Origin: Micrasema longulum
Taxonomy: Eukaryota > Arthropoda > Insecta > Trichoptera > Brachycentridae
Assembly: GCA_022494885.1 (NCBI GenBank)
Contig: JAGVSM010000219.1
Span: 1 to 64,000, forward strand
Direction of reading: 5' to 3'
Length of the DNA: 64,000 nucleotides
The notes beneath the pieces were generated by a model. It did no database searches. It saw nothing but the letters and a program-made list of their open reading frames with translations, and was not told the origin of the DNA. Both the position numbers and the translations under genes were made by a program. Positions 10,091-21,529 of the stretch are shown piece by piece; the stretch's first letter is position 1, and each line of letters starts with the position of its first letter.

Positions 10091-10444
10091 CTTGCTACTT
10101 TATTTTCATGTTAAATTATTCTAAACTTTACTTTGTTATAATTATATTTAGAAGATAAGATTTTCTCATGTTAATTGTTATCTTTTATTTGTCATCTTAG
10201 ATACGAGTATGTTATGTTTCTTTTTTACTCTTTTGCTGTTTTTTTTTATTTTCATTTAATTATTTTGTTTTAATTATTCTATTACATTTCATATTATTTA
10301 TTACATAATGAATTGTACACTGCGGCAGTTATTTCTGTAAAACTTTTTATTGTAAAAGGTTTTTTAAACCGCTGATGTATAAATATATAAAAAAATAAAT
10401 AAAAAAAGTCGGAGATATGGTTTGATTAGTGTACTAATACAGTG
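10091..10444. other. No gene recognised; possible LINE 3' tail
   Basis: AT-rich; ends near 10385-10405 with AAAAAAATAAATAAAAAAAG, which looks like a retroposon tail of an unassigned family. Confidence 0.3.
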
Positions 10445-10535
10445 CCATATGCACGCACTCACACATTTTCACACGCGCACACACACCCTCATTCATATAC
10501 GCACACACATTAACACAAACGTCGCATACACACAA
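10445..10535. repeat. Imperfect CA-rich microsatellite
   Basis: Runs of ACACACAC, CGCGCACACACAC and CGCACACACAT with interruptions, ending at a MITE. Confidence 0.8.
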
Positions 10536-10537
10536 TA

Positions 10538-10904
10538 GGGAAATATTACTTATTACAAATACCGATAAAGTTATGGGAAATGGATTAAGAAGAATTGATT
10601 GTATTTTCTATGAATATAATGAAGAAATGTTTTCATGCATAAATTTAAAAAGATATATGACTGCTAGTTCGTGGCGATGTTCTATTTAAATTTAATGTGC
10701 CATAAACAAAGTTCAAAATTAAACCGAATCGTGAAATATTAGAAGCGTGGCCAATGCAATTGACCGTTTCCGCGGAAATCAAAAATTATAGACAAAAATA
10801 GGTTTTTGTGTTACTAAGTAGGTGCAAACCCATTTTTTTTATTCTACATCGTTTATTCATACACCCCTATTAATTTAAAATTGTAAAAAAATGGAATATT
10901 TCCG
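10538..10904. mobile_element. MITE-C copy 1 (TA-flanked, GGGAAATAT termini)
   Basis: Starts TA|GGGAAATATTAC and ends GGAATATTTCC|GTA. The inner landmarks ATACCGATAAAGTTATGGG, AAATGGATT, AAGTTCAAAATTAAACCG and GCGTGGCCAATGCAATTGACC are shared with copies at 38735 and 54436 and a partial one at 28130. TA flanks suggest a Tc1/mariner-type transposase supplied in trans. Confidence 0.7.
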
Positions 10905-11527
10905 TATTATGTAAACCCTGTATTATTAGATTAGCGAGTTAAAAAAAAACTATTGTTGCAAATATATTATTACTGATTGTTGTGTGAAAATTGTAATTTT
11001 CCCTTATAAAATAAAATATTCTGAATAAATAAGTGCGGTTAAGGGAAAAAATATTTTAAAAATAATGTTATGTTTTTAGATGATATACAAATCAAAATCT
11101 CGCGTGCCCAATGTTTCTTGTGTTATCACCCCAATTCGATCGAATTACCCATATAATTCGTTTATTTACTCTGATAGTTTATAGCCAGCAGGTAGTTACA
11201 ATAATTGATTCGGTATCCAGTAGTGACCGGCAGTGTATGGTACGAGGTACGACAAGGCCGGACCGCGGGTAGCGCCGGGTCACACGGACGCTTCGGGGGT
11301 GAGACGGCTTACTTAGAAAGGCGGTGGCATGACGTCATAGGGTGAGGAATTTCTCATTAGTTACACTGGTTTTAAATAAATTTTCGTACAGTTACGATTA
11401 TTTTAACACTCTTTTTTCTGTGTCCAGGGGGATGAACAATAAAAGTTTCTCTGCGAAATAGCTCCATAATAGTCGACAAGAGCTTTAAACTACTCATTTT
11501 CTGTGAAAACCAAGGGGTTGGCGCATT
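10905..11527. other. No gene recognised; CG-rich island at 11225-11345
   Basis: Mostly AT-rich. Positions 11225-11345 are strikingly CG-rich (GACAAGGCCGGACCGCGGG; TAGCGCCGGGTCACACGGACG; GTGAGACGGC). This could be a promoter-like or transposon 5'-end segment; nothing in it could be identified. Confidence 0.35.
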
Positions 11528-12085
11528 CCTCATTCATTTATTTATTTATTTAAACACTTTATATACATATACAGTTTATAAACATATAAGGGCGGGCATA
11601 TTGCCTTAAGGTAATTTCTTTCTGCCTACCTAAACCGTTCAGTTTGAGAAAATTATAAGTACATGGACATATTGAATCTTACAATTTTATGTAAAAAAAT
11701 TAACACTATAGGTACTATGAAGAGAGGAAAGGGGATGGGAAGGAAAGAAGAATGATAAAAAAAAACAATTTAAATATTAAGATAGTGACATTTCAATCTT
11801 GACTTAAATGTAAATAAAGAAGGAGCGTCTCTAACATAAGTGGGTAGCAACACAATTGAGCAGCTACTACTGTGAAAGATGAGGCAAGAAAATAAGAGCG
11901 ATGAAAGGGTTTTAAAAGGGTTCTCTCGTCACTAAAACGAAGAGATAGTCCGTGTTGTGATAGAGGTTGGAAGAACTCTCTCAGATAAACAGGTGAAGTG
12001 GGATTATTTAAAATATTGTGAAGAAGTGATAGAATCTGGATGTTTCTTTTTTGCCTGATACTGAGCCAGTATAGTTGCGTGCGAT
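11528..12085 (-). mobile_element. LINE-c 3' end, reverse orientation (copy 1)
   Basis: Starting from a TTTATTTATTTATTT tail at 11535-11551, the reverse strand reads the UTR landmarks CTTAAGGCAATATGCCCGCC and AATATGTCCATGTACTTATA, then a decayed ORF2 C-terminus (TEYRTQLYWLSIRQKRN; LFQPLSQHGLSLRFSDERTL). The same family is forward at 24760-25375 and reverse at 17073-17535. All copies are 5'-truncated and dead. Confidence 0.7.
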
Positions 12086-13424
12086 ATTCGGTTATGTTTG
12101 TGGTTCTAAATATGAAATATTTGTTAAATGATGATTAATATGTTTAGTAATTGTTTATGGCATCAAAATAAATCACAGACTTACATGGCCATCAAAACAA
12201 TAAAAAACAAAAAAACGTTTAGAAGGGCCTGGCATACAAAATGATAAATGAAAGCTGGTAGAAATAAAATAAACTGTCCTTCGGAACCAATTTTAAAATC
12301 TCTCCTTTTTTCAGATTACTTGGAAAAGTTCGCTATATTTGCTTAATATTAATAAAAATTTAAAATCTTCATAATATCAAACTATTATTTTTAATATATT
12401 TACAATCTCTCAAGTCTAACCAATAAAAAAAAATTTTTTAGTAAAAGTTATAATAAAAATTTAATTTTAAATTTAAATAAAAAGTTATGAAAACATAAAA
12501 CATCATATATTAGTTTTGGTTTTTAGTGCTAATACATTAATAAAAAATAAATATTGACGTTCAATAAATTCATTACACCTATAATTAACCTAGATCAAAT
12601 AATATTTCTGAATTATTTTTTTTATATTTGCCTATTACTTTATTCTTTTGTTTCCAGTTTTATATAACTGTATACATTTGTAATTTTCGCCATAACATAA
12701 TGTTAAAAATGTACTCTGTTTATTTATAAAAATAAAAAATAAAATTAGCTGTTTATTTCAATCATCTTTCTCTTCCATAATACATATGCGTTACTCAAGA
12801 AATATGTTTTTAAAAGTTATCAAGTAAAACTGGTTTAAACATAAATGACAAAAGAGTCTGCTTGCGAGTAATAATTATGCGTCGGTTATCCGAAAAAAAT
12901 AAGATAACTTCCGTATAATGAAGATAACGGAAACGCAAGGAAGCTTATTAATTATTTGAAGGATTCATAGTCCTGGCAAATTACAACATTGAATAAAAAA
13001 TAAAACCAGTAAAGGGTGCACTTTTTATGCCATAAAAACATACAAAAACTTGAATACTTTAGGTGTACCGAGATGCCAAGATAAAAGAATTTAACTCAAT
13101 GGTAATATGAATGTTAATTTGACGCAATTATCATAAAAATATATCACGCTAAACCGGTGATCCCGATTGCATTAGTTTTGCGGACAAAAAATGAAAAAAA
13201 AAGTTGCAAATAACTTGTAGGAACGTTGACGGCTAGATTGTAAAAAATCTTTTGTTATCTTTTTCTTTTTCCGTTACTCAGCCTTAATTTATTCAACCCA
13301 AAGGGTATAATTTCACTCTTAATTATCAAAAATAAAAAATTGCATTCCTTAACCGGTTGCGGGTAAATTTTTGCTGGGGAGACTCAAAGACGTTTTTTGT
13401 TGTATGTATCTTATTTTTAGGGAG
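12086..13424. other. No gene recognised
   Basis: About 1.3 kb of AT-rich DNA with no ORF or repeat that I can place. Confidence 0.4.
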
Positions 13425-13500
13425 TAAAAAAGCATGGTATAGTGGTTTACGCGATTGATTATTTTGCCAGGGGAGCTGGGTTCGATTTGCGATTAAAATA
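13425..13500 (+). repeat. Possible tRNA-like SINE head
   Basis: GTATAGTGGTTTACGCG resembles a box A region and GCTGGGTTCGATTTGCG, about 40 bp on, resembles box B. No SINE body follows. It does not fold into a proper tRNA by inspection. Confidence 0.35.
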
Positions 13501-13989
13501 ATACGATTTTTTAATTGTGTTTTGTCAATACGATATCATGTGTTTCTCCGGACTGACCGGTATGAAGCGTATTTAGTAGCGTTTTCAAACGTTTTATATT
13601 GTACGCTCAATACGATATATGTATTTACAAAAATAAACGAAAAAAATTCATGGTTTGCACAAAAATATTTGAAAAAAAATTAACGTATAAATTGTAATTT
13701 TGAGGTTTGCAAAAGTGAATTTTACAGAACATGACGAGCAACAGCTCTACGACTAAAAAATGACCGAATATGTACATTATGTATCAATGCAGTGCTATGA
13801 GTCTATGTGTGTAGACAAAATTAATCATAAGAATAACGAAATCATTCCTTGAACACAAAGAAAAATATTGAATGTCCTACAACATTATTAAGAGCCTATT
13901 TAACTCTTTGGACGTTTGCAAAATATTTATTTTACTATACCTCCTCACCCTAAAAGACATAAACCTTTGTTTAAATTGACTGGGACTCA
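13501..13989. other. No gene recognised
   Basis: AT-rich spacer. Confidence 0.4.
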
Positions 13990-14430
13990 TCAAAAATGTC
14001 TCAAATGCGTCCAAATGTTTGGAAACAGTCTGGATTTCCACCCTAGAGAGTTGTAAGATCTATTTGATTGCAACATATAGGGAAAACTTATGACATTGTC
14101 ACTGACTGAATTAAGTGGCCACTTCACACACTGTAACATTCATAATTTTGCCTATGTTTAAACATCCACATTTCCTCAACTTTTCCATCTGCTGATTTTT
14201 TTGAAGTAAAAGAGCTAAAATCTTTCTCTTTCATCTGTTGACTTTTGTAACGTAAAAGAGCTTAAACTTTTATCAAGGTCAATTGGTTCACCCGGATAAA
14301 TCTCACTCACATTATAAAGGCTTAAAGTGGCCATTTGAACCAACCAATGAAAGATCGTAAGCCCTGTAAATGCACATATTTTCATATTTCCTTCTCGAAA
14401 ATGTTTTCCCTCTCTGTTGCAAAAAAATTA
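13990..14430. repeat. FB-A copy, diverged
   Basis: Contains CGTCCAAATGTTTGGAAACAG, AATTAAGTGGCCACTTCACA, TTTGCCTATGTTTAAAC, two tandem versions of the CTGTTGACTTTTGTAACG/AAAGAGCT block, then inverted GTGGCCATTTGAACCAACC and GATCGTAAGCCCTGTAAATG. Inverted arms are clear but the ends are not. Confidence 0.65.
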
Positions 14431-14449
14431 TATCCAATAATAAGGAATA

Positions 14450-14765
14450 TTTTCATGTTTTTTTAATTATTTTTATTTCCTTTTAATTACTATAATAAAA
14501 AAAAACATGTAATCTTTTACGGAAAATTTTATTTTCTCATTCTTTTGTTACACAAAAATATTATAACTGTCTATTTATTATAGAAGCAAAAATTCATTAA
14601 CATTTTCTTGTATACCCACGAACAGGTCATGCCTTTGTGGGATTTTTTTGATTTTATTTTTACTTTAAATATGTATTTTATTGCTATGTAACTATCCTTT
14701 ACTTTTAAACCTCTTCTGTAGATGGTAAAAAAAACAATAAAAAATTTTAAAAATTTAAAAAGTAA
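14450..14765 (+). repeat. LINE-h 3' UTR, forward
   Basis: Landmarks CTGTCTATTTATTATAG, CATTAACATTTTCTTGTATAC and GGTCATGCCTTTGTGGGATT, ending in an A-rich tail near 14765. The same landmarks occur reversed at 25870-26150 and, in part, forward at 37780-37985. No coding part remains. Confidence 0.5.
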
Positions 14766-15594
14766 AACTTAACCGATGAATAGTATTAGTATTTTTTATA
14801 GAAGTCATCAAATCAAGAATAATCCAAAGTTCCTAATACAGTCACAAATCGAGGATATAAAATAATATTTCGAGTATTGGAGTTCAATTCTATAAATAGA
14901 GATTTTGTCAATTTTTGTTTTAACAATTGATTTTTTCAATTTTATCAATACATTGTCCAGGAATGCAAACATTGATACCAAATAGGTTAAGACTGCAATC
15001 ACAAAATAAAAATGAAAAAAAATCTTAATTCATAAATGGGTCACAATAATATTTATGATATATTACTTATTTAACCTGCAAATAGTTTGGTTCAAATAAA
15101 TACGTAGAAAAGGTCGTGAAAGTACCATGGTGATTTATGATTTCAACAACTTAATACGAAACTTTTATTTCTATCGAAATGTCGATAAATCTTAACCGAT
15201 ATAGCAGGAATACAATTGACTTTATTTATCTACGTAATAACATGTTGATTCATGCAAATTAATGCTAATTTATTCAACAACCTTATTCTTGCGTACAGAT
15301 GACAGCAAAAACTCTTTGAGAAAAAAAGAAAAGTGATCTGACAGTTTTGAATTATAAAATATTCATAACAGAATATTCTAGATGAGACCGTTAATATTTA
15401 TAATTTGGAATAAAAAATGCCTTCCGGCCTTTTACGGGTGAAACTTTTTTAAAACAACTTACATAAATCATTCATTGACAACTAAAAACTTTTTGAAAAT
15501 TGCATCTTCATTGCGTTAATGCGAATGACATTAATCTTTATTGTTTAAATGTTAATCCATTACATTATTAATTGAATAGGCGTCCAATTCGTTA
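14766..15594. other. No gene recognised
   Basis: AT-rich DNA. The minus-strand open frame at 14808-15002 shows no recognisable domain. Confidence 0.4.
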
Positions 15595-15741
15595 CACTTA
15601 ATTATGAATTATTATGGAAATAAAACTCGGTTATCAGTATTACACAATTTTTTTATTTGACAAATTTGATCACAGAATTTATAATAATAATAATAATAAT
15701 AATTTCCTCCCTTCTTCAGGTTCCATCACTGATTAATTTGT
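15595..15741 (-). repeat. PLE-3 left terminal fragment
   Basis: ATGAATTATTATGGAAATAAAAC and TATTACACAATTTTT match the left end of the more complete element at 34985-36130. CATCACTGATTAATTTGTT matches internal sequence at 35288. A (TAA)n run lies at 15680-15702. The right terminus is at 16850-16987, on the other side of an inserted LINE. Confidence 0.5.
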
Positions 15742-16840
15742 TGGTTTTTTGTAAAAATCCTATGGTGAAACCGTGAACAATATTGATGTTACATCGGGTG
15801 TACCTCAGGGTGCTCATTTGGCACCCCTGCTTTTCAATTTGTTTATTAATGATGTTGCTAAATCATTCTCTTACTCTCGTTTTTGGCTCTTCGCGGACGA
15901 CAACAAAATTCTCAAAATAATTCAAACTTTACAAGACTGTTTTCTTCTTCAATCAGACATTAACTCTTTTAACCGATGGTGTAAAGTCAATAAATTAGAA
16001 CTAAATATTAAAAAATGCAAAATAATGTCATTTCATAGAACAAAACAACCAATTTCCTTCGAGTACCTATTAGAAAACTCCAAAATTGATGTAGTCAAGT
16101 CCATCAGAGATTAAGGAGTTGTTTTGGACTATAAACTGACATACAACGAGCATATAGATAATACAGTAAATAAATCACTGAAATTACTTGGCTTCGTTAA
16201 CAGAATATCCTCTGATTTTACTAATGTCCGTACAATCAAAACTCTTTATTGCTCAACTGTTCGCCCTCTTCTAGAATATGCCTCAGTGGTCTGGTCTCCA
16301 TTCTATGTCAATCGCATAAATCACATTGAATCAGTCCAACATCGCTTGCTTCGAAAAATAGCGTGGATGCTCGGACTAGAGAGAGATAATTATTCTTATG
16401 CTGAAATAGAGTCAATGTTAAATATTTCTAGTCTACAAAAACGTAGAACTAATATTGACTCCATATATATGTTCGGCATACTAAATGGTATAATCGATGT
16501 TCCATCATTACTGGGACAAGTAAAATTCAATATTCCGACTCGTAGATTGAGAAACAATGAAGTACTGTTCATCGATCAGCATAGAACAAACTATGGCCTA
16601 AATTCTCCAATGACCCGCTTTGTCGTATTGTTAACTCAAGACAGGATCTGGACTTTTTTGGTTTAAGTTTACAACGATTTAAACGAGCACTAAATAAATA
16701 GTCCAGATCTTGTCTCGATGTCCCTTATGTTTGTCAATGCTTCTTTTCTTTTTTTTTATGTTTTAAACTATTCCATTATTGTAATATTTAAACCTTATAA
16801 ATTGTATACATGGACAATGTCCGTTAATAAATAAATAAAC
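15742..16840 (+). mobile_element. 5'-truncated LINE inserted in PLE-3 (LINE-d)
   Basis: Carries a reverse-transcriptase ORF from the palm to the C-terminus (next entry), a 3' UTR of about 130 bp, and a GTTAATAAATAAATAAAC tail at 16823-16841. Truncated PLE-3 sequence lies on both sides. The C-terminal frame resembles the fragment at 29830-30060, so two related LINEs of this type are in the window. Confidence 0.75.
15755..16701 (+). pseudogene. Non-LTR reverse transcriptase, palm to C-terminus, one nonsense codon and one frameshift
   Basis: The frame reads TSGVPQGAHLAPLLFNLFIN (RT block with PQG), then LFADDNKI (the catalytic ADD motif), WCKVNKLELNIKKCKIMSF, RPLLEYASVVWSP and ESVQHRLLRKIAW. 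The family is jockey-like by eye. A TAA at 16112-16114 replaces an expected leucine codon. The open frame then continues in phase to about 16620, where one base is missing; the correct C-terminus lies in the next frame and ends at TAG 16699-16701. The endonuclease and N-terminal RT are missing. This is the best-preserved polymerase domain of the window but it is not functional. Confidence 0.85.
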
Positions 16841-16849
16841 AATAATATG

Positions 16850-16987
16850 TATGCACTACTAAATTTTTATCACCCGTCGATGGGAGAAGTGCTCTCCCGA
16901 AACTGTAGTTAGTAGTGTTCTTGTAAACTAATATAATTGTACAACACTGATTGCAAAGTTTTATTTTCATTATCATTTTAATCCATT
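16850..16987 (+). repeat. PLE-3 right terminal fragment with hammerhead-like hairpin
   Basis: ATCACCCGTCGATGGGAGAAG, CTCTCCCGAAACTGTAG and TAGTGTTCTTGTAAAC match 36015-36065. The GGGAG...CTCCC stem followed by GAAAC resembles stem II plus the GAAA core of a hammerhead; the CTGATGA half is not intact. It ends where the FB-A element begins at 16988. Confidence 0.5.
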
Positions 16988-17072
16988 TTTTAAATTTATT
17001 GCAATAAAGGAAAAATTTTTTTAGAAGAGAATATGGAAGTCTCGGCATTTACATGGCTCATAACCTGTCATT

Positions 17073-17535
17073 CATTTATTTATTTATTTATTTGACACTT
17101 TATATACATAAACAATATATATACATATAAGGGCGGGCATACTGCCTTAAGGCAATTTCTTCATACTTACCCAAACCGTTCAGTTTGAGAAAATTATAAA
17201 TACATGGACATATTGAATCTTACAATTTTATGCAAAAATTAAAAACAAAGATTAACAAAATAAAAAAATAACACTATACTATGAAGAGAGGAGTAGGGAT
17301 AGGTAGGAAAGAAGAAGGATAAAGGAACAATTTAAATATTTAGATAGCGACATTTTAATCTTGACTTAAAAGTAAATGAAGAAGGGGCCGTCTCTAACAT
17401 TAGTGGGTAAATTATTCCTATTAGTAAAAGAGGAGGCAAGAAAGTTAGAGCGATGACAGGGTATTAAAAGGGTTCTCTCGTTACTAGAACAAAGAGATAG
17501 TCCGTGTTGTTAAAGAGGTTGGATGAGCTCTCTCA
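17073..17535 (-). mobile_element. LINE-c 3' end, reverse orientation (copy 2), nested in FB-A
   Basis: Begins with the TTTATTTATTTATTT tail and contains GGGCGGGCATACTGCC, TTAAGGCAATTTCTTC and GTACATGGACATATTG-like landmarks of the family. GTCATT at 17067-17072 and 17536-17541 is the probable duplication; it splits the FB-A core ACCTGTCATTGGCTGG. The coding part is decayed beyond use. Confidence 0.7.
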
Positions 17536-17871
17536 GTCATTGGCTGGTTTAAGTGGCCACTTTACACACTGTGTAACATTCACCATTCTGCCTATGTTTG
17601 AACATCCACATTTCCCCAACTTTTCCGTCAGTTGGCTTTTGTGAAGTAAAAGAGCTGAAACCTTTATCATGTGGGTGAGATTTATCTGGCTGAACCAATT
17701 CTCCTACTAGGCTATTTTTTTTTCCAATTTCATACTTCTTTTTTTACCTGGTAGTTAATTCAACAATGTTTTGAGTATGGTATCAAAAAGGGGTTGAAGA
17801 AATTTTTATGTTCAAACATAAGCAGAATAGTGAATGTTACACAGTGTGTAAAGTGGCCACTTAAACCAGCT

Positions 17872-18325
17872 CCTCAATACCTTAAGGAACTCTGCATTCC
17901 GGATGAGTTGGCAGATAGGCGCCTCACTCTTCGCTCAGCCTCCTGCTCTGCTGTAGGGAAGGTGATACTACCCCAATTACGCAACCAGAGTTTTAAATTT
18001 GGTGAAAGAGCTTTTGCAATAGCCGGACCTTTGGCGTGGAATGCCTTACCTTCAATTACGAAATTGTGCAACAGAATCGCTTTTTAGAAAAAAATTAAAA
18101 ACTCATTTATTTGTAAAATCGTTTCCTGATTTGAAAAGTGCTACTGCTTAAAAAGAATACAAACATAATACATATGTGTATGGGTAATTTATAAAATGAG
18201 TGTGTAAGTGAATAGTAATTAAGAGTAAGCTGATAGAATTAAGTATAATGTACAGCGCCCTTGAAGTGATTATTCACGAAAACGGCGCTATAAAAAATGT
18301 CAAAATTTATTATTATTATTATTAA
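17872..18325 (+). pseudogene. CR1/L2-like LINE C-terminus and 3' UTR (LINE-a relative), nested in FB-A
   Basis: The frame from 17872 reads PQYLKELCIPDELADRRLTL, then GERAFAIAGPLAWNALPS, the same C-terminal block as at 7690-7870. It ends at 18085-18087 after a frame change near 18045. The 3' UTR ends CAGCGCCCTTGAAGTGATT, AACGGCGCTATAAAAAATG and an ATTATTATTATTA tail. Immediately left is FB-A CACTTAAACCAGC, and right is FB-A CAGGTCATTCTTCTC. Confidence 0.75.
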
Positions 18326-18458
18326 TACAGGTCATTCTTCTCAAAAAAAATTCCCTCTCTGTTGCAATAAATTTAAATATTAATAATTCCCCAGGGAAGA
18401 AATCCAGCCAGTCTGCAAGCATTTGGACATACTCAAAACATTGTTGAATTAATCCATT

Positions 18459-20514
18459 ATATTGAATTTTCTCTTTATTTAAATAAATATTTGACATATT
18501 TTTGCTAATAAATAGTTTTTACTGGTTTTAGGCAGCCGGTCTCATTGTGTTCAAGCACAGCTTTATACTGCCGAAATGTCCCGTTTTCAGAAAAAGATTC
18601 ACCCATAACACATTTTCATCAAGTTGCTAGAAACAAAAAAAAACATTTGAAGATAGCGTCTAGTAGCGCGGCAATGACGGCATGTTAAGCGAATTAAGAG
18701 TCTTCTCAAATCGAAAAAAAATGTGTCCAACAGGATTTAGAAGGTGGCGGATTTTCTAGCGTAATTGTCGGTGGAAAATGTAACCAAGTTATTACCAGAT
18801 ATTAAAATATCTGAAATAATGGCGAATGGGAAGTCCAGAAATGCAATATTTTATCGCACTGGCAATTTTTCAGGAAGAATATTTAATTTTGTGTTTAAAA
18901 AAAATATATTTCTCAAGTAAACTTATAGATAAATTAGTTAAATGTACTTTTGGGATTCTGTTTTTTTTTCAATGGCAGTAGGGTGGCGATTTATAATTTG
19001 CGTCATTAATTATTACTTGAATGAATCGTTGATCTGTGTTAATTTTTGCGGGGTAGGAAAAATGCATTTGCGCGATGATAGCAGATGCGGGCAAAACAGT
19101 ACGCGGCCAAACAAACCTCAGCCGACAAAAATCCTACCTTTGTAAGTCAGGAAAGGGAATCAGGGACAGGAATCCGGATGCTAAATCTCTAAGTCCTGGC
19201 TTTTGAGTAGTGTATCCTTTTTTCGGCAAACACAGCACTTTCACTATTATTATGCGGAAAATATATCGATGAATGTGGTGGCGCGGCGATCAAAAGATGT
19301 AAAAGTGTGCGGATGCAGGCAGATGATTAAAAGGCAAGCGCATGCTGGCAGATAAATTACGATACATGCGGTTGTTGACAGAACAAATTATGCAAAGAGA
19401 AAAACCGAGATTTTCAATGTTGGTTGCTATGGATATGGAAAATCGTTCTCAAAGCTACAGTAGCTACCCATGGCCATAGCGACGAGGAGAATAAATAAAT
19501 ATTGAATGTTAGGAAAGCACAGGATGAGTAGGATAGGTGGACCTTCATCAACTGGCGGTCCATCCAGCTACACACCACTCAATTGCACCAATTTCAAACA
19601 ACGTTCAAATGCCGAAGTATTTGGGCATTTGAACGTTAAAAAAATTAAATATACATAATATAAACAAACATACACAACAGTATTCTTTTTAATTGTAACC
19701 AATTTAGATAGGGACGTGATTTCTTTAAAGATACTTAGTGTTATCTTTCATAACAATAAAAATAAAAACAATGCACACATTCGTTTTTTTTAATACTCAT
19801 ATTATAACCTAAAAACTAATATATGGTCTTTTTTGATGGCAGAATAAATGGTCACATTATTCATGCATTATCTTTTGGCCTGTATCAAACTAATTGTTTT
19901 TTTTTGTTGTGGTGCAAACAAAAAAATAATAACGAAGTTATTTTTACAAAAATGGTACGTAATAACAAGATTAATATAACTCATACTCTGAATGATTTTG
20001 ACAAAATCTTTGTAAAGTAAGTAAGCATTTTGTCAAATAGTGTCCACTAAAAACAACTCGCATTAATTTTGCGTCTTATGATTCTTGTCACTCCACTGAC
20101 CCTCACAGGTGAAATAAAAACTTTTTAATGTCATTTCATCCCTTTGCGGCAAGACAAAAATACCACCCTTAAAAGGTGCCTTAAAAACTTGCAACTTACA
20201 CTACCCCTAAAAAACATTAGGGTCCGTCGTCAGATGTCATGCCTGGATTTTTTTTCGGTAGTTTCGCATTTGTTTTATAATTTTTTGTTGCTTTTGAAAC
20301 GCGTTTTTTATTTTTGTTTTTTCGATACGACGCCCTAGAGCAGGTGCAATAATCGATGGTGGCATGTGGACACGAAATAGCCCAAATTATTTTTGTTAAA
20401 TATTTGTGTTCTTTTGTTTACTGTTTATTTTTTGTTTTAGCGTTAGATTAGATATTAGCTGTTCGACTGACATGTTTTTTGCACTAGTTTACTTCTTAAC
20501 AACAAGAACAACAA
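18459..20514. other. No gene recognised
   Basis: Two kilobases without a recognisable gene. 18980-19560 is slightly less AT-rich. Short open frames here (18942-19145, 19823-20020, 20144-20338) have no motif I know. A perfect hairpin is listed separately. Confidence 0.4.
19600..19637. repeat. Perfect 14 bp hairpin
   Basis: AACGTTCAAATGCC at 19600-19613 and its exact complement GGCATTTGAACGTT at 19624-19637, with a 10-nt loop. It is isolated; no flanking element recognised. Confidence 0.7.
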
Positions 20515-20780
20515 ACCACCACGCCGTTTCCCAGTAAGTGTAGGCAGAAAGGATAGAACGCCACATCAGGCTATCTTTGCATACAGATCTCGCTTCCTCT
20601 ACATTCATTCATCTTCTCATGCACGCGCACTGATTATTCTGACTTGCAACATGTCCATCTTTAAGTATTTGTTAGAATTGGTCATGCAATATCTTTTTCG
20701 ATCTTCCTCTATTTCCGCATCCATCAACATTTGCATTGTAAATATTTTTAGTCGTTCTTTCGCTGTCATGATAGCTGGAA
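20515..20780 (-). pseudogene. RTE-like LINE C-terminus, reverse, decayed
   Basis: Reading the reverse strand gives, in order, GACAGCGAAAGAACGAC, then a degraded middle, then TGCATGAGAAGATGAATGAAT, GCGAGATCTGTATGCAAAG, GGCGTTCTATCC and a CTGCCTACACTTACTGGG end, the same series as in the well preserved copy at 51061-51652. Frame is lost repeatedly. Confidence 0.6.
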
Positions 20781-20984
20781 ATGTGATCAGTTATACGCAT
20801 CAGGCGTCAGTCCAGGAAAATTGAAATATTTTAAATTTATTTTTCAATATTTTATTTTTAATTTTGAAATAGGACACACATTTACATTTTTTATGTGGGC
20901 TGTAATAATAAAAATGTACATTTATGAAAATATATATATATAAATAAATAAACTGAAAAATTGAAAAAAAAAAAATTTTTTTTT
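20781..20984. other. No gene recognised
   Basis: AT-rich DNA ending in runs of T and A around 20960-20990. Confidence 0.35.
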
Positions 20985-21180
20985 TTAAAAAAGCTTAAAA
21001 CCTACTTTTTCTCTAAATCATTTGATTAAATCCTTAGTTTTTGGTGACAAAGTACGTTTCTTTTCTTGAATTACAAATTTAAAAAAGTTTGAATAAAATT
21101 TATTTCTTTTTATAATCACTTTGTAAAGCACTCTTTAGGTATTTTATCATGAAAATGGCGCTATATATATTACCTTTTAA
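20985..21180 (+). repeat. CR1/L2-like LINE 3' UTR only (LINE-a copy)
   Basis: AAGCTTAAAACCTACTTTTTC, TCATTTGATTAAATCCTTAG, TTTGTAAAGCACTCTTTAGG and AAAATGGCGCTATATATATT match the 3' UTR at 7885-8070 and 27915-28110. No coding sequence survives. Confidence 0.65.
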
Positions 21181-21194
21181 ACCAATTTTTTACG

Positions 21195-21372
21195 TTCACG
21201 CTGCCAGATAACGAACCCTGAACTTCAAAAACGATAAATCAACGCGCTAACCAGTACATAACGAGGTAGACTTATCTCCTCCTGATTTCCTTTACCAGGA
21301 TTTTTACCTGAGAGTAGCCATCGAGTAAAAATGCTCATCCGTGATTTTGGTTCATTTTCTCACTCAAAACTG
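21195..21372 (-). repeat. SINE-1 5' portion, reverse, decayed
   Basis: CGCGCTAACCAGTACATAACGAG is a reversed tRNA-like head, followed by GATTTCCTTTACCAGGATTT and TGAGAGTAGCCATCGAGT, the extension block seen at 32085-32130 and 54185-54225. Confidence 0.5.
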
Positions 21373-21529
21373 GATTATTTATCCATTTATGATATCAACA
21401 GTAATACAGAAAATACAAAATAGAATAAATAAAAACATTGACAAGTATAGAATGAGTGTGTGTGATATCTTGTAAAGATAAGTGTACTTATATGTGAATA
21501 TGGATCAATTTAGTATCTAAATCTAAATT

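Larger units (their letters stand above)
16988..18448 (-). mobile_element. FB-A element with 10 bp duplication and two nested LINE fragments
   Basis: TTAATCCATT flanks the element at 16978-16987 and 18449-18458. The constant end (complement of CAACAATGTTTTGAG) is on the right at about 18430-18446; the left end is truncated at AAATTTATTGCAATAAAGG. FB-A sequence is found at 16988-17072, 17536-17871 and 18326-18448. Two inserts, LINE-c (17073-17535) and CR1-like (17872-18325), interrupt it. The middle holds an internal TTAATTCAACAATGTTTTGAG, showing that the unit is also partly tandem. Confidence 0.75.

Noticed and set aside
13425..13500. Possible tRNA gene
   Set aside because: Box A and B-like motifs exist, but no acceptor stem or cloverleaf could be drawn by eye; listed only as a possible SINE head.
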